From contig NZ_JAKVOI010000001.1 in NCBI RefSeq assembly GCF_022482905.1, forward strand, positions 1,737,958 through 1,801,957: 64,000 nt of DNA. The letters are read 5' to 3'. Below are positions 1 to 8,322 of the stretch, piece by piece. Numbering within the stretch: position 1 is the first letter of the stretch; each line of letters opens with the position of its first letter. The stretch comes from Clostridium sp. (GTDB lineage Bacteria > Bacillota > Clostridia > Clostridiales > Clostridiaceae). Below the pieces are notes generated by a model. It saw only the letters and a list, made by a program, of their open reading frames with translations. It was not told where the DNA came from and did not search any database. The position numbers and the translations under genes were made by a program.

Positions 1-213
1 AGCTTCTTTTAAAGCAATATACATTTTAGATAAAAAATCTTTTTTACTCTGGGCAACTATACCTTCTTTAATATTTGCTCCTATACTCGTACCTGAACGG
101 AGTAATTGCTTGGAAATAACATATTCTTTCTTATTTTCTTTAATATGTTTATACAGGTCAACTATTTTTATCGAAAACTCAAATGACTTCTTATAGACTA
201 CATTTTCTTTCAA
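1..213 (-). CDS. Four-helix-bundle protein (23S rRNA intervening-sequence / S23 family), partial
   Basis: Reading leftward from a TTG at 211-213, about 70 residues are open to the window edge, so the 3' end is missing. An AGGAGG lies 8 bases upstream of the TTG and no ATG competes, which fixes the start. Visible motifs are SFEFSIKIVDLYKHIK, SKQLLRSGTSIGANIKEG and KKDFLSKMYIALKEA, the usual N-terminal half of the four-helix-bundle family named after proteins encoded in 23S rRNA intervening sequences. Stand-alone members have no firmly known role; a related fold is found in the Avd accessory protein of diversity-generating retroelements. It follows flgL and the repeat at 287-395, a place where fliW or csrA is often found in related bacteria, so it may be an insertion. 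Family assignment is firm; function is unknown. Confidence 0.75.
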   Translation of the reverse strand, partial: MKENVVYKKSFEFSIKIVDLYKHIKENKKEYVISKQLLRSGTSIGANIKEGIVAQSKKDFLSKMYIALKEA

Positions 214-286
214 TCAATCAGCCTCCTAAACAATAATATCTAAAATTATTAACAAAATAATTATTGCTTAATCAGGCAATACCCTA

Positions 287-395
287 TCAAAGTTCAATTA
301 TCAGAGTTCAATTATCAATTTTAGTGGATTTTCGGTCAAAACCGAAAATCTTCATTAACTGATATTTAATATTTGAACTTTGTTCTTTAATTAAT
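287..395. repeat. Dispersed palindromic repeat, copy 1
   Basis: An imperfect palindrome of about 105 bases. The core is GATTTTCGGT, a 4-base loop, then ACCGAAAATC (327-350); the outer arms carry AAAGTTCAATTATCA on the left and TGATATTT..TTTGAACTTT on the right. It overlaps the last codons of flgL, separating it from the four-helix-bundle gene. Two further copies lie at 4278-4390 and 24919-25014. As RNA the leftward transcript could fold into a long hairpin, so it could end or protect the flgL message, although no clean U-tract follows. Confidence 0.75.
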
Positions 396-2369
396 GTAGT
401 CCATAAGTGTAGGCTGCATCACCCTTGCACTTGTCTGAAGACATGCAGTGTATACCGTAGACATGGTATAGTATTCTATTGTCTTCTCGGTTATATCGAT
501 GTCCTCGGTTTTTGAAAGTACCTCAGTCATGTTTATCTTCGTATCGTCATTCTGGTCTGACAGGCTTTCCATTCTGTTCGCTTTTGCACCTACTTCGGAT
601 CTTACCTTGAGAAGCTGTTTTGAGGCCTTGTCTATGTCCGAGAGATCATCATTGGTAAGTGCTGCCGTTGCCGCATCTTCATCATCTTTCCAGCCTCCCG
701 CTCCGTCTTCAATCTGTCCTGCCAGATGATGGACTATTCTGTTCAGAAGTGCCGCCGTGTTGTCATCGGAACCCGTTCCATACTGCAGTATGTCCGTTGC
801 ACAGGCATTGTATTCCACTACAACTCCCTTTGACACTTCCATCTTTCTCTTTGAAGATATATTGTTCATTTCAACACTGGAAAATTGTTTGTTCTGCAGT
901 GCTGACAGATCATCTATGGATGTATCGGTTATGCTTATATTGTCACTGCTGTTTACAGCCAGGAATTTTATGTTTCCATCATCTGTCTTTACAGCAGTTA
1001 CTTTGTCTTTGAGACTGCCTGACTGTATCTGGTCATTTATAGTTTTCACAAGGTCATCAACAGTATTTATTGTAGATTTTGCACCTTCTTCGGTAGGATC
1101 TGCCGGAATGGAAACACTTGAGGATATATCCTCGAGTGGTGCCTTCTGGTCAAGTGTGAAGGTTATTGTCTGTCCCTTCCAGGAGCTTAAATCCACACCG
1201 TCTGTCTGAACTGAAGGAATATCTGAAAGTGAACTGCCGTCAATTCCAAGATATTTTATAGATATATTCTCTGAATCCGACGATTCGGCTGCAAGATTTC
1301 TTCCTTCCAGGGCCGACAGACTCAATGTAGATGCACCTTCTATTTCAATATCAGTAGCAGAAGTCGGTATTCCAAATTTCAATTTACCACCATCTGCCGT
1401 AACCTCCAGCTTACCACTGAGATCAGTATTGCCACCTATTGCAGTATTCAAGGCGGCAGTAACTGCCTCTATAGTCGGAGGATCGGGAAGTGAACTGCAG
1501 TCTATGGAAACAGGAACTTCTTTTCCATCCACACTGAAATCTATATCTACTGTTCCCTGCCATTCATCCGCATTGAACGCCGCAGTCTTACCATTTAAAT
1601 TTTGTTTGAAAGAGACCATATCGGCATTTTTAATTGTAGTATCCTCTATTTTTATAGTACTGCTGCTGTCCTCTGAAGTAAATCTTATACCACCATCTTC
1701 AGTTCTGGATACGCTTATTTTATCTTTGAGGTTTGAATCAGCCTGGATCTCGGTATTCAGGTCATTTATTACATTATTTACATTGTCATAGCTTCCATCC
1801 AGCGTCACAGTTCCTGTTTTAATCTCTCCGGAAGAGCTGGTTATGCTGAAAGTTATATTGCCGCTCCATTCAGAAGCAATAAAGGGAGCAGTTGTTTCCA
1901 CCTGGGGAGATTCCACCGTGTAATCCTCTGTCATGACAGGTTTTGAAAGTCCCCTGGTGCCTGCAAAAATATAATCACCCTGAAAGCTTGTGTTCAAAAG
2001 CTGGGCTATCTGGGATATTCTCTGATTTACTTCATCTTTTATCTTGCTTCTCTCATCGGAACCGTAAGCCGCATTTCCTGAACTGACAAGTTTGCTCCTT
2101 ATACCTGACAGTACTGTTCCAATCTGACCAAGTGCGGTATCCGTAGTATCCATGAAATTAACTGCCGTAGTTATATTCGTCTTGTACTGTGAATTTGCAT
2201 TTATATCTGTGTTCAGCTGCATCGACCTCACCACATTGAAGGGATCGTCGGAGGGCTTTGAAAAGTTCTTCATGGATGACATCTGCTGCTGAATCTTGCT
2301 TAAATTCTGCAGGTTCAGCTGCATGTCGGAAAGAAAGCTGTTTGCCAGCATTTTATTAGTTATTCTCAA
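387..2369 (-). CDS. flgL: Flagellar hook-filament junction protein FlgL (HAP3), oversized
   Basis: FlgL joins the hook to the filament. The N-terminus (MRITNKMLANSFLSDMQLNL) and the coiled C-terminus are typical of the flagellin-like D0/D1 domains. The start is TTG at 2369, preceded by GGGTGGTG, because it gives the conserved MRITNKM beginning; an in-frame ATG six codons later would cut it off. At 660 residues it is about twice the usual FlgL length. The excess lies in the middle and contains three related units beginning at W168, W270 and W397, each with a Trp-x-Gly start, a short helix with LN/IN, and a GxIKF or GKLKF strand followed by an I-x-I-x-D/G ending. These look like surface-exposed beta domains inserted in the variable region. 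It is the last gene of the flgM-flgN-flgK-flgL unit, 14 bases after flgK. Confidence 0.93.
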   Translation of the reverse strand: MRITNKMLANSFLSDMQLNLQNLSKIQQQMSSMKNFSKPSDDPFNVVRSMQLNTDINANSQYKTNITTAVNFMDTTDTALGQIGTVLSGIRSKLVSSGNAAYGSDERSKIKDEVNQRISQIAQLLNTSFQGDYIFAGTRGLSKPVMTEDYTVESPQVETTAPFIASEWSGNITFSITSSSGEIKTGTVTLDGSYDNVNNVINDLNTEIQADSNLKDKISVSRTEDGGIRFTSEDSSSTIKIEDTTIKNADMVSFKQNLNGKTAAFNADEWQGTVDIDFSVDGKEVPVSIDCSSLPDPPTIEAVTAALNTAIGGNTDLSGKLEVTADGGKLKFGIPTSATDIEIEGASTLSLSALEGRNLAAESSDSENISIKYLGIDGSSLSDIPSVQTDGVDLSSWKGQTITFTLDQKAPLEDISSSVSIPADPTEEGAKSTINTVDDLVKTINDQIQSGSLKDKVTAVKTDDGNIKFLAVNSSDNISITDTSIDDLSALQNKQFSSVEMNNISSKRKMEVSKGVVVEYNACATDILQYGTGSDDNTAALLNRIVHHLAGQIEDGAGGWKDDEDAATAALTNDDLSDIDKASKQLLKVRSEVGAKANRMESLSDQNDDTKINMTEVLSKTEDIDITEKTIEYYTMSTVYTACLQTSARVMQPTLMDYIN

Positions 2370-2383
2370 TATTTACACCACCC

Positions 2384-4255
2384 TTACTTTTTCAGTCCGT
2401 TTATGACTACATCGAGAAGTTCGTCCACCGTTGATATCATCTTTGCATTTGCCTGATAGCAGTGCTGGAACTGTATGAGGTTCGTCATCTCCTCGTCTAT
2501 GGAAACACCTGATACGGAAGCTCTTGACTCATCGTAGCTTGCTAGCCTCGACGCACCGGTTGATATCTCATTTTTTGCAGTCTGTTCCTGGGTTCCAACC
2601 GTATTTATCGTCCCCCTGAAATAGCCGTCGAGAGTTGACCCTCCTGTGGTACTTGTCAGGGTATAAACCCCGTCCAGTGTATCATCGGCCTTGAAAATCC
2701 CGGTTTTGTCTATAAAATCTTCTCTTGAAGTGATTTCCCCGTTTTCGTCCATGCCCTGCACGTCCAAAAGTGTATCTCTCAGCTGTGCAACTGCCAGTGC
2801 CCTCTGTCCGTCCGTGCCTGTTGCAACAGCATTCCCCTGGGAATCATACTTCGTATCCGTCTTGATCTTTGACGGGTCCTCCATTATTTTAACATTCACG
2901 GTTATATTGGATGCATTTATGCCGTCTTCATATTCAGCAGTATAGTCAGCCCCGCTCTTGTCCTTGTAGTCTCCATTCACAAAGAAGTTGTTTATGCCTC
3001 CCTCCGGCGATCCGCTGCCGTCGGCTGTAAATTTGCCGTTCTGGCTTATTATGGCATTAACGGAAACCGCCAGTGATTTCGCAAGCTTATCAAGCCGAAC
3101 CTGATAGCTCTCTATGTCATCCTGCACCGACATATAACCATTCAATTCACCTGTAGGCGGTTTGAACAGTGCAAGCTGGCTGAAGCTTGTAGGGGATGTC
3201 CCCTGTATCTTGTTGTCTCCGTCCACGCTGTATGCATTGCCGTTGTTGTCCGACCAGAGCACCCGGTATTTAAGGAGGTCATTTGCCTGTTCCGCAGTCA
3301 TGTCATTTATGGTAAGTTCAACTTTGTTGGCATCCGACTGGATGCCCTTTTTATAATAGACGACTTTATAGCTTCCAGTGCCGTTCTCATCTACAGTATC
3401 TGGAGTTACTGCATTTATATAGGAGAAGGTAGCCACATTTGCATCATCCGGCTTTATTGACTGGACTATGTTTACCGGTTTGCCGTCAGCCCCTATTGGT
3501 GCCAGTCCGTTGTTGTCACCTGCACTTCCCAGTATGGAGGTATTTGTAGTTGTTACATCTATTCCGTCATAGCTTTTCTGATCCACACTTATACCGAACT
3601 TTTCACTCAGCTGGTCAAGGAGAAGATCTCTCTTGTCCATGAGATCGTTGGGATTGTTTCCGGATATGCTCACATCCCTTATCTGCTGGTTGAGCTGTGT
3701 AATCTGGCCCAGCATCTGGTTTATCTCAAGAACATCCGAGCTTATTCCTTCCTGGGCATCTTTTACAAGGTCCGTAAGCTGTGAATAGGTGTGGTTGAGG
3801 TTGTCGGTTAGCTGAAGTGCCTGCTGTGCCACTACGGTGGTGTTGTCCGAAGGTGAGGTGTTCAGATCCTGCCAGGAATCAAAGAACTTTCCCATAAGAT
3901 CGGAAATTCCCGTATCCGTAGGTTCGTTCAGTATTCCCTCCACCTGGCTCAAGTATTTGTCCCTTCCCGTATAGAGACCGTTGATACCATTTTCTATCCT
4001 GTACTGGTAGTCAAGGAAGGTATCCCTTATCCTGTCGATTGAAGCTACCGTTACTCCTGTTCCAAGCTGTCCTGCACTGGCGGCATTGTTCATGCTGGGC
4101 ATTGTATATGGCGAGGTTGTTACAAGATCCGCCCTCTGCCTTGAGTATCCATCTGTATTTGCATTTGCTATATTGTGGGATGTTACATTTAATGAAGTCT
4201 GCTGCGAAAAAAGTCCGCTTTTCGACGTATTGAATATAGAAAATAAACCTGGCAT
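2384..4255 (-). CDS. flgK: Flagellar hook-associated protein FlgK (HAP1)
   Basis: FlgK is the other hook-filament junction protein, exported by the flagellar type III system. The N-terminal rod/hook signature NVTSHNIANANTDGYSRQ lies at about residues 23-40, and the C-terminal D0 helix is seen as MTNLIQFQHCYQANAKMISTVDELLDVVINGL. Length is 623 residues, toward the long side for the family because of the central variable part. The ATG at 4255 has AAGGAG 8 bases upstream. It sits between flgN and flgL in the usual late-flagellar order; a copy of the dispersed palindrome occupies the gap between flgN and flgK. Assignment is secure. Confidence 0.95.
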   Translation of the reverse strand: MPGLFSIFNTSKSGLFSQQTSLNVTSHNIANANTDGYSRQRADLVTTSPYTMPSMNNAASAGQLGTGVTVASIDRIRDTFLDYQYRIENGINGLYTGRDKYLSQVEGILNEPTDTGISDLMGKFFDSWQDLNTSPSDNTTVVAQQALQLTDNLNHTYSQLTDLVKDAQEGISSDVLEINQMLGQITQLNQQIRDVSISGNNPNDLMDKRDLLLDQLSEKFGISVDQKSYDGIDVTTTNTSILGSAGDNNGLAPIGADGKPVNIVQSIKPDDANVATFSYINAVTPDTVDENGTGSYKVVYYKKGIQSDANKVELTINDMTAEQANDLLKYRVLWSDNNGNAYSVDGDNKIQGTSPTSFSQLALFKPPTGELNGYMSVQDDIESYQVRLDKLAKSLAVSVNAIISQNGKFTADGSGSPEGGINNFFVNGDYKDKSGADYTAEYEDGINASNITVNVKIMEDPSKIKTDTKYDSQGNAVATGTDGQRALAVAQLRDTLLDVQGMDENGEITSREDFIDKTGIFKADDTLDGVYTLTSTTGGSTLDGYFRGTINTVGTQEQTAKNEISTGASRLASYDESRASVSGVSIDEEMTNLIQFQHCYQANAKMISTVDELLDVVINGLKK

Positions 4256-4277
4256 TCAATTCAACTCCTTCTTTTTC

Positions 4278-4390
4278 TAAAGTTCAATTATCAACGTTCA
4301 AATATCAATTTTGGTGGATTTTCGGTGACAACCGAAAATCTTCATTAATTGATATTTGTTTTTTAAACTTTGATCTTTAATTTAATTATC
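4278..4390. repeat. Dispersed palindromic repeat, copy 2 (inside flg operon)
   Basis: Same family as the copy at 287-395: AAAGTTCAATTATCA at the left, core GATTTTCGGT-gaca-ACCGAAAATC at 4317-4340, and TGATATTTG..AAACTTTGATCTTTAAT at the right. It fills nearly all of the flgN-flgK gap, so flgK and flgL messages from the flgM promoter would carry it as a long hairpin in mid-operon. Confidence 0.75.
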
Positions 4391-4787
4391 TGGTTTTTCC
4401 CAGGGCATTGTAGGTATTTGCTCCCCTGTTGGGATTGAGTGCCCTGAGCATCTGGTTCGTAAATCCAAGCCACTGCTTTATGAGTGCTTCATTGGTATCC
4501 TTCTGGAGCTGCATTTTTTCCAGAAGCTCCACTATGTCATCATATAGATTTTTCAGACTGGTGTCTCCCTTTTCAGCCACTATCTCCCTCATGGGTCTTT
4601 TCTGTGTTATCCTTCTTCTTTCTATCTCGAGCTTTGCAACATCCTTGCTTCTTTCATCTATGACCTTCACTATCTTGTCCAGAGAAAATACTTCCTTCTT
4701 CACAAGGTATCCGTTCTGCTCAAGAAGTGCTTCGTAGAGCAGCTGGAGCACCCTGTACTCCTCCTGCATTATTTCCTCCAATTTCAA
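4386..4787 (-). CDS. flgN: Flagellar chaperone FlgN family protein
   Basis: A 133-residue, mostly helical protein in the position that FlgN (YvyG in Bacillus) takes between flgM and flgK. FlgN binds FlgK and FlgL in the cytoplasm and brings them to the export apparatus. The sequence is rich in Leu, Glu and Lys with heptad-like spacing (VELLEKMQLQKDTNEALIKQWLGFTNQMLRALN), in line with the family's long helices; sequence conservation is low, so position in the operon carries much of the call. It starts 17 bases after flgM. The stop codon touches the repeat at 4278-4390. Confidence 0.8.
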   Translation of the reverse strand: MKLEEIMQEEYRVLQLLYEALLEQNGYLVKKEVFSLDKIVKVIDERSKDVAKLEIERRRITQKRPMREIVAEKGDTSLKNLYDDIVELLEKMQLQKDTNEALIKQWLGFTNQMLRALNPNRGANTYNALGKTR

Positions 4788-4804
4788 ATGTGGTTCACCT
4801 CCGA

Positions 4805-5077
4805 TTATATCCTTCCCTTCATGGCATCTATTATCTTCTGTGCCACAAGCCTGGCATCTACATTATATGTGCCGTTTGACACCGCTTTTTTTATATTTTC
4901 AACTTTTTCCTTTGAATCTATCATACTTCCATCCATTGAATAGGAGCTGAGACTCTTCCCAACAGATGATATTGAAATGGAATCCCTGCCCCTGACTTCG
5001 TGATTTATGTCCTTTCCCCTTCTATTTTCACTGTATGGGTTCACCATTTGGTTTGAACCGATCCCATTGACTTTCAT
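4805..5077 (-). CDS. flgM: Anti-sigma-28 factor FlgM
   Basis: FlgM holds sigma-D/sigma-28 inactive until the hook is complete. This 90-residue protein has the usual disordered, polar N-terminal half (MKVNGIGSNQMVNPYSENRR) and the C-terminal sigma-binding helices, seen in KEKVENIKKAVSNGTYNVDARLVAQKIIDAMKGRI. The motif I-x-x-G-x-Y-x-V/I-D at the centre of the C-terminal region is characteristic. It is first in its transcription unit and has a good sigma-D type promoter at 5119-5145, so the regulator is made by the sigma factor it inhibits, a well-known feedback arrangement. Confidence 0.92.
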   Translation of the reverse strand: MKVNGIGSNQMVNPYSENRRGKDINHEVRGRDSISISSVGKSLSSYSMDGSMIDSKEKVENIKKAVSNGTYNVDARLVAQKIIDAMKGRI

Positions 5078-5118
5078 AAAAATACACTCCTAACTTAACT
5101 TAGCTGTTGATATTAGTA

Positions 5119-5145
5119 TTATCGATTAGTTGGTTTCAACATTTA
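5119..5145 (-). promoter_or_regulatory. Sigma-D (sigma-28) type promoter of the flgM-flgN-flgK-flgL unit
   Basis: On the leftward strand TAAA (5142-5145) is followed after 15 bases by ATCGATAA (5119-5126), close to the flagellar consensus TAAA-N15-GCCGATAT. It lies 42 bases upstream of flgM and just after the terminator of the fliY unit, so the late flagellar genes have their own start. Confidence 0.72.
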
Positions 5146-5153
5146 TACCTGCA

Positions 5154-5195
5154 ATAAAAAAACAGTATATTTAGAATTCATTTCTAAATATACTG
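5154..5195 (-). terminator. Intrinsic terminator of the che-fliM-fliY operon
   Basis: A perfect 14-bp stem (5163-5176 with 5182-5195) and 5-base loop is followed in the leftward direction by seven U residues. It lies just beyond the fliY stop codon. Confidence 0.88.
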
Positions 5196-5212
5196 CATTC
5201 CAATATAAATTA

Positions 5213-6478
5213 TCAATCAATATCCGCTCCAAGAGACCTTATTTTATCTTCATCACTTACTATGCCTGTTATTCTCACTCCGAAGTTTTCGTCTATTACA
5301 ACTACTTCTCCATATGCTACTTTCTTGCCGTTTACGAGTATTTCAACCGGTTCTTCCGCCAGCTTGTCAAGTTCTATAAGCGAACCCGTACCAAGGTTGA
5401 GTATGTCCCTTATCTTTTTCTTGGTCCTTCCAAGCACTACTGAAATCTGAAGTGGTACATCCATTATAAGATCTATGTTCTTAGGTACGACTTCCGTATC
5501 CCCGCTGTTTCCAAGAGGCTGAAAAGCTGCCTGATGCACGTCCACCGGATTCGGGTTCTGCCTTACAGGCTGGGCTGGGGTTTCTATAGGCTTTTCATTT
5601 ATAGTTTCCCTCTGAGACCTAGGTTCCGGCCTTTGTGCCGCAGGTTTTCCGGAAGGCTGCGGTGCTTCCTGTGCCGGTTTTTCTGAAACCGGCTTTTCAC
5701 TGGCTGCAGCACTTTCCTCTTTGCTTTTGGAATCAGCTTCAGGTTTGTTGATTCCTTCTTCCTGACCCATCATTATGGAAACTATTTTCTTTGCAGTTTT
5801 AATAGGAAGTATCTGCATTATATGGCTGTCTACAAGTTCACCTATCTTGAGGGAAAAAGAAACTCTTATGATTGTCTCGTCATCAGATATCGTCTCCGAC
5901 AACGGTTCTGTCATATCCGTCCATATTCTCGATACAGGCGGTGATATATTTACCTCCCTCATGAACATCGTAGCCATGGAAGTTGCAGCAGAACCTATCA
6001 TCTGGTTCATCGCCTCGGATACGGCACTTTCCTGGATTTCAGAAAGATTCGTAAGGCTTTCTTCACTGAGTTTTCCATCGCCGCCCATCATGAAATCTGC
6101 AATGACGGCAGCATCCCTTACCTCCATGACAAGCAGGTTTTCTCCTATTATACCGCTTGTATATTTGACTTCAAGTGCTATATTCGGCACTTTGAACTCA
6201 CTTTTCAGTTCTTTGAGATTTGTTATTGTGACTACAGGAGTAGTTATATTTACCGGTTGATTTATTATAGTAGAAAGTGCTGTGGAGGCTGAACCCATGG
6301 ATATATTCCCTATTTCTCCAAGTAAGTCCTTCTCTACATCTGACAGCTGTGAGTCTTTTACTTCATCTTCCTTTTTATCTTCCCCTGGATTCCCCTTGTC
6401 TTCTCCTCCATTTAAAAGTGCATCTATTTCTTCCTGTGAAAGGAAACCGTTACCCCCATTGTCATTCCCATTACTCAT
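5213..6478 (-). CDS. fliY: Flagellar motor switch phosphatase FliY
   Basis: FliY is the switch-complex protein of Gram-positive flagella that also removes phosphate from CheY-P. The N-terminal LSQEEIDALLNGG resembles the CheY-binding segment of FliM. Two CheC-type motifs follow (around EIGNISMGSASTAL and ESAVSEAMNQMIGSAATSMATM), then a Pro/Glu/Gln-rich linker at roughly residues 240-325, and a C-terminal FliN domain with VPLQISVVLGRTKKKI and GTGSLIELDKLAEEPVEILVNG. The chosen ATG overlaps the end of fliM (TATGAGTAA), giving 421 residues; a longer reading adds only four codons. The protein is last in the operon and is followed by a terminator. Assignment is secure. Confidence 0.93.
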   Translation of the reverse strand: MSNGNDNGGNGFLSQEEIDALLNGGEDKGNPGEDKKEDEVKDSQLSDVEKDLLGEIGNISMGSASTALSTIINQPVNITTPVVTITNLKELKSEFKVPNIALEVKYTSGIIGENLLVMEVRDAAVIADFMMGGDGKLSEESLTNLSEIQESAVSEAMNQMIGSAATSMATMFMREVNISPPVSRIWTDMTEPLSETISDDETIIRVSFSLKIGELVDSHIMQILPIKTAKKIVSIMMGQEEGINKPEADSKSKEESAAASEKPVSEKPAQEAPQPSGKPAAQRPEPRSQRETINEKPIETPAQPVRQNPNPVDVHQAAFQPLGNSGDTEVVPKNIDLIMDVPLQISVVLGRTKKKIRDILNLGTGSLIELDKLAEEPVEILVNGKKVAYGEVVVIDENFGVRITGIVSDEDKIRSLGADID

Positions 6479-7466
6479 ATTCTTCCACATCCTTATCTAT
6501 TATATCTAGTATCTCAACGCCCATATTCTTACCAACAGTTCCAGGTTTCCCGCGATAGTATACCTGATCCTCAACCATCAGCTTTACAGGACTTGTGGTC
6601 TTTTCATTCAACGTGATGACGTCTCCTACATTCAGGCTGAGGAATTCCCTTACAGTAACATCCGCAGTTCCAAGAACGCAGGAAAGATTCATGTCAACTA
6701 TATTCAGTCTGTCCCTCAGCTTCTGGCGGGATTCGCTCAGTACATCTTCATCACTGTCCTGAAACCAGTATTGTACTACAAGTTTGTCCAGTACCTTCTC
6801 TATGCTGAGATAAGGTATGCATATGTTGATAAATGTAGTATTGCCTCCCATTTCCACCGAAAAAGTTATAAGTGCTACAGGATCATTCGGTGCCAGAGTC
6901 TGGTTCAACGCAGGATTTGTCTCAATACCTTCCACTTCTGTCTCTATCTCCATTACATCTTCCCATGCAAGCTTTAAATTCGATATAAGTCCGGCATTTA
7001 CAACATTTATTATATTCTTGTCTATGTCTGTAAATTCCCTGGCCTTGAATTTTCCCGTGCCGTTTCCTCCAAGGAGCAGGTCTATCACCTCAAATACAAA
7101 CTGTGGATTTATTTCGAACAGCACCGATCCACTAAGCGGGGGCATTTTGAATATTGTCAAAATAGTTGGATTCGGTACTGAATGAATAAATTCCTCATAG
7201 GTGATCTGCTGCACGGATTCCACCTTTACCTTGACGTTGCTCCTTACCTGGCCGGTCAAATAGTTGGAAATTATTCTGGCATAGTTATCATGTATAAGTT
7301 CAAGAGTCCTTATATGCTCTTTGGAAAACTTCTGAGGACTTCTGAAGTCATAGGGCTTTATCTTCTGTTTTTCTTCTTCTTTGGGTACTTCATCTGGAGT
7401 AAGCTCCCCAGCAGACAAGGCAACTAAAAGGGCGTCTATTTCACTTTGCGATAATACATCTGCCAT
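6471..7466 (-). CDS. fliM: Flagellar motor switch protein FliM
   Basis: FliM forms the middle ring of the switch complex at the base of the flagellum and receives CheY-P. The N-terminal LSQSEIDALLVAL is the CheY-binding helix. The middle CheC-like domain begins around DFRSPQKFSKEHIRTLELIHDNYARI, with LTGQVRSNVKVKVESVQQITYEEFI, all classical FliM segments. The last 80 residues form the FliN-like domain (SCVLGTADVTVREFLSLNVGDVITLNEKTTSPVKLMVEDQVYYRGKPG). Length 331 is normal. The 3' end overlaps the fliY start by eight bases, suggesting coupled translation. Confidence 0.95.
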   Translation of the reverse strand: MADVLSQSEIDALLVALSAGELTPDEVPKEEEKQKIKPYDFRSPQKFSKEHIRTLELIHDNYARIISNYLTGQVRSNVKVKVESVQQITYEEFIHSVPNPTILTIFKMPPLSGSVLFEINPQFVFEVIDLLLGGNGTGKFKAREFTDIDKNIINVVNAGLISNLKLAWEDVMEIETEVEGIETNPALNQTLAPNDPVALITFSVEMGGNTTFINICIPYLSIEKVLDKLVVQYWFQDSDEDVLSESRQKLRDRLNIVDMNLSCVLGTADVTVREFLSLNVGDVITLNEKTTSPVKLMVEDQVYYRGKPGTVGKNMGVEILDIIDKDVEEYE

Positions 7467-7498
7467 TACTTTCCCTCATTTCTTATGAAAATTCTAAG

Positions 7499-7903
7499 TT
7501 AAAAAAGTTTGTCTATATTAATCAATGTGACAACTCTGTCCTTGAAGTTTATGACTCCCTCTATGTATGCCTTTTTGTTTTCATCAGTTATCTTTTCAAT
7601 CATGCTTTCATCTAGATCCAGTACTTCATCTACCTGATCCACAACTATGCCGACCAGTTCCTCTTCCATTTCAAGTATTATTATACTCTCTTCACTTTGT
7701 TTACTGTTTCCCTGTTTGGGAACATCCATTAGAAGATTTATATCCAGAATTGATATGACATTTCCTCTCAAATTTATTATTCCCTTTATGTGGGAAGGTG
7801 CCCTGGGTACCTTCGTTATTTCCATGTAATCATTTATACTCTGAACTTTTGAAGTTTCTACAGCAAACTGCTCATTGCTCAATTTAAATATAACTACCTG
7901 CAT
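7499..7903 (-). CDS. cheW: Chemotaxis scaffold protein CheW (copy 1)
   Basis: CheW links chemoreceptors to CheA. This 134-residue protein is a single CheW domain, with FKLSNEQFAVETSKVQSI, IKGIINLRGNVISILDINLL and VDQVDEVLDLDESMIEKITD all visible. A second CheW of 149 residues lies upstream in the same operon; the two are clearly different in sequence. It is placed between cheY and fliM. Confidence 0.93.
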   Translation of the reverse strand: MQVVIFKLSNEQFAVETSKVQSINDYMEITKVPRAPSHIKGIINLRGNVISILDINLLMDVPKQGNSKQSEESIIILEMEEELVGIVVDQVDEVLDLDESMIEKITDENKKAYIEGVINFKDRVVTLINIDKLF

Positions 7904-7918
7904 ATATTATACCCCCCG

Positions 7919-8278
7919 TTAACCAAGTACTTTGTTTATTGCTTCAAGTACCCTGTCAGGCTGAAACGGCTTTACTATAAAATCTCTGGCACCTGCTTTT
8001 ATAGCATCCATTACCATGGTCTGCTGCCCCATGGCCGAACACATTATAATCTTTGCATTTGGATTTATACCCTTTATCTGCTTTACAGCTTCTATTCCAT
8101 CCATGTCGGGCATTGTTATATCCATTGTAACTACATCCGGGGATTCCTTTTTAAAGAGTTCCACGGCTTTGATGCCGTTGTTTGCCTCACCTACAATTTC
8201 AAATCCATTTTTCTCCAGTATGTCTTTAATCATCATCCTCATAAAAGCTGCGTCATCTACAATTAATACTTTTGCCAT
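7919..8278 (-). CDS. cheY: Chemotaxis response regulator CheY
   Basis: A 119-residue single receiver domain. The acidic pair DD (VDDAAFMRM), the phosphoacceptor Asp in VVTMDITMPDMDG, the conserved Ser/Thr (IIMCSAMG) and Lys (FIVKPFQPDRV) are all present. CheY-P binds FliM/FliY to alter motor rotation. GGAGGG lies just before the ATG. The placement between cheC and a cheW fits; there is no output domain. Confidence 0.95.
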   Translation of the reverse strand: MAKVLIVDDAAFMRMMIKDILEKNGFEIVGEANNGIKAVELFKKESPDVVTMDITMPDMDGIEAVKQIKGINPNAKIIMCSAMGQQTMVMDAIKAGARDFIVKPFQPDRVLEAINKVLG

Positions 8279-8322
8279 TTTTTTCCCTCCAAATTATTTA
8301 CTCCTTAACTAATATTATATTA

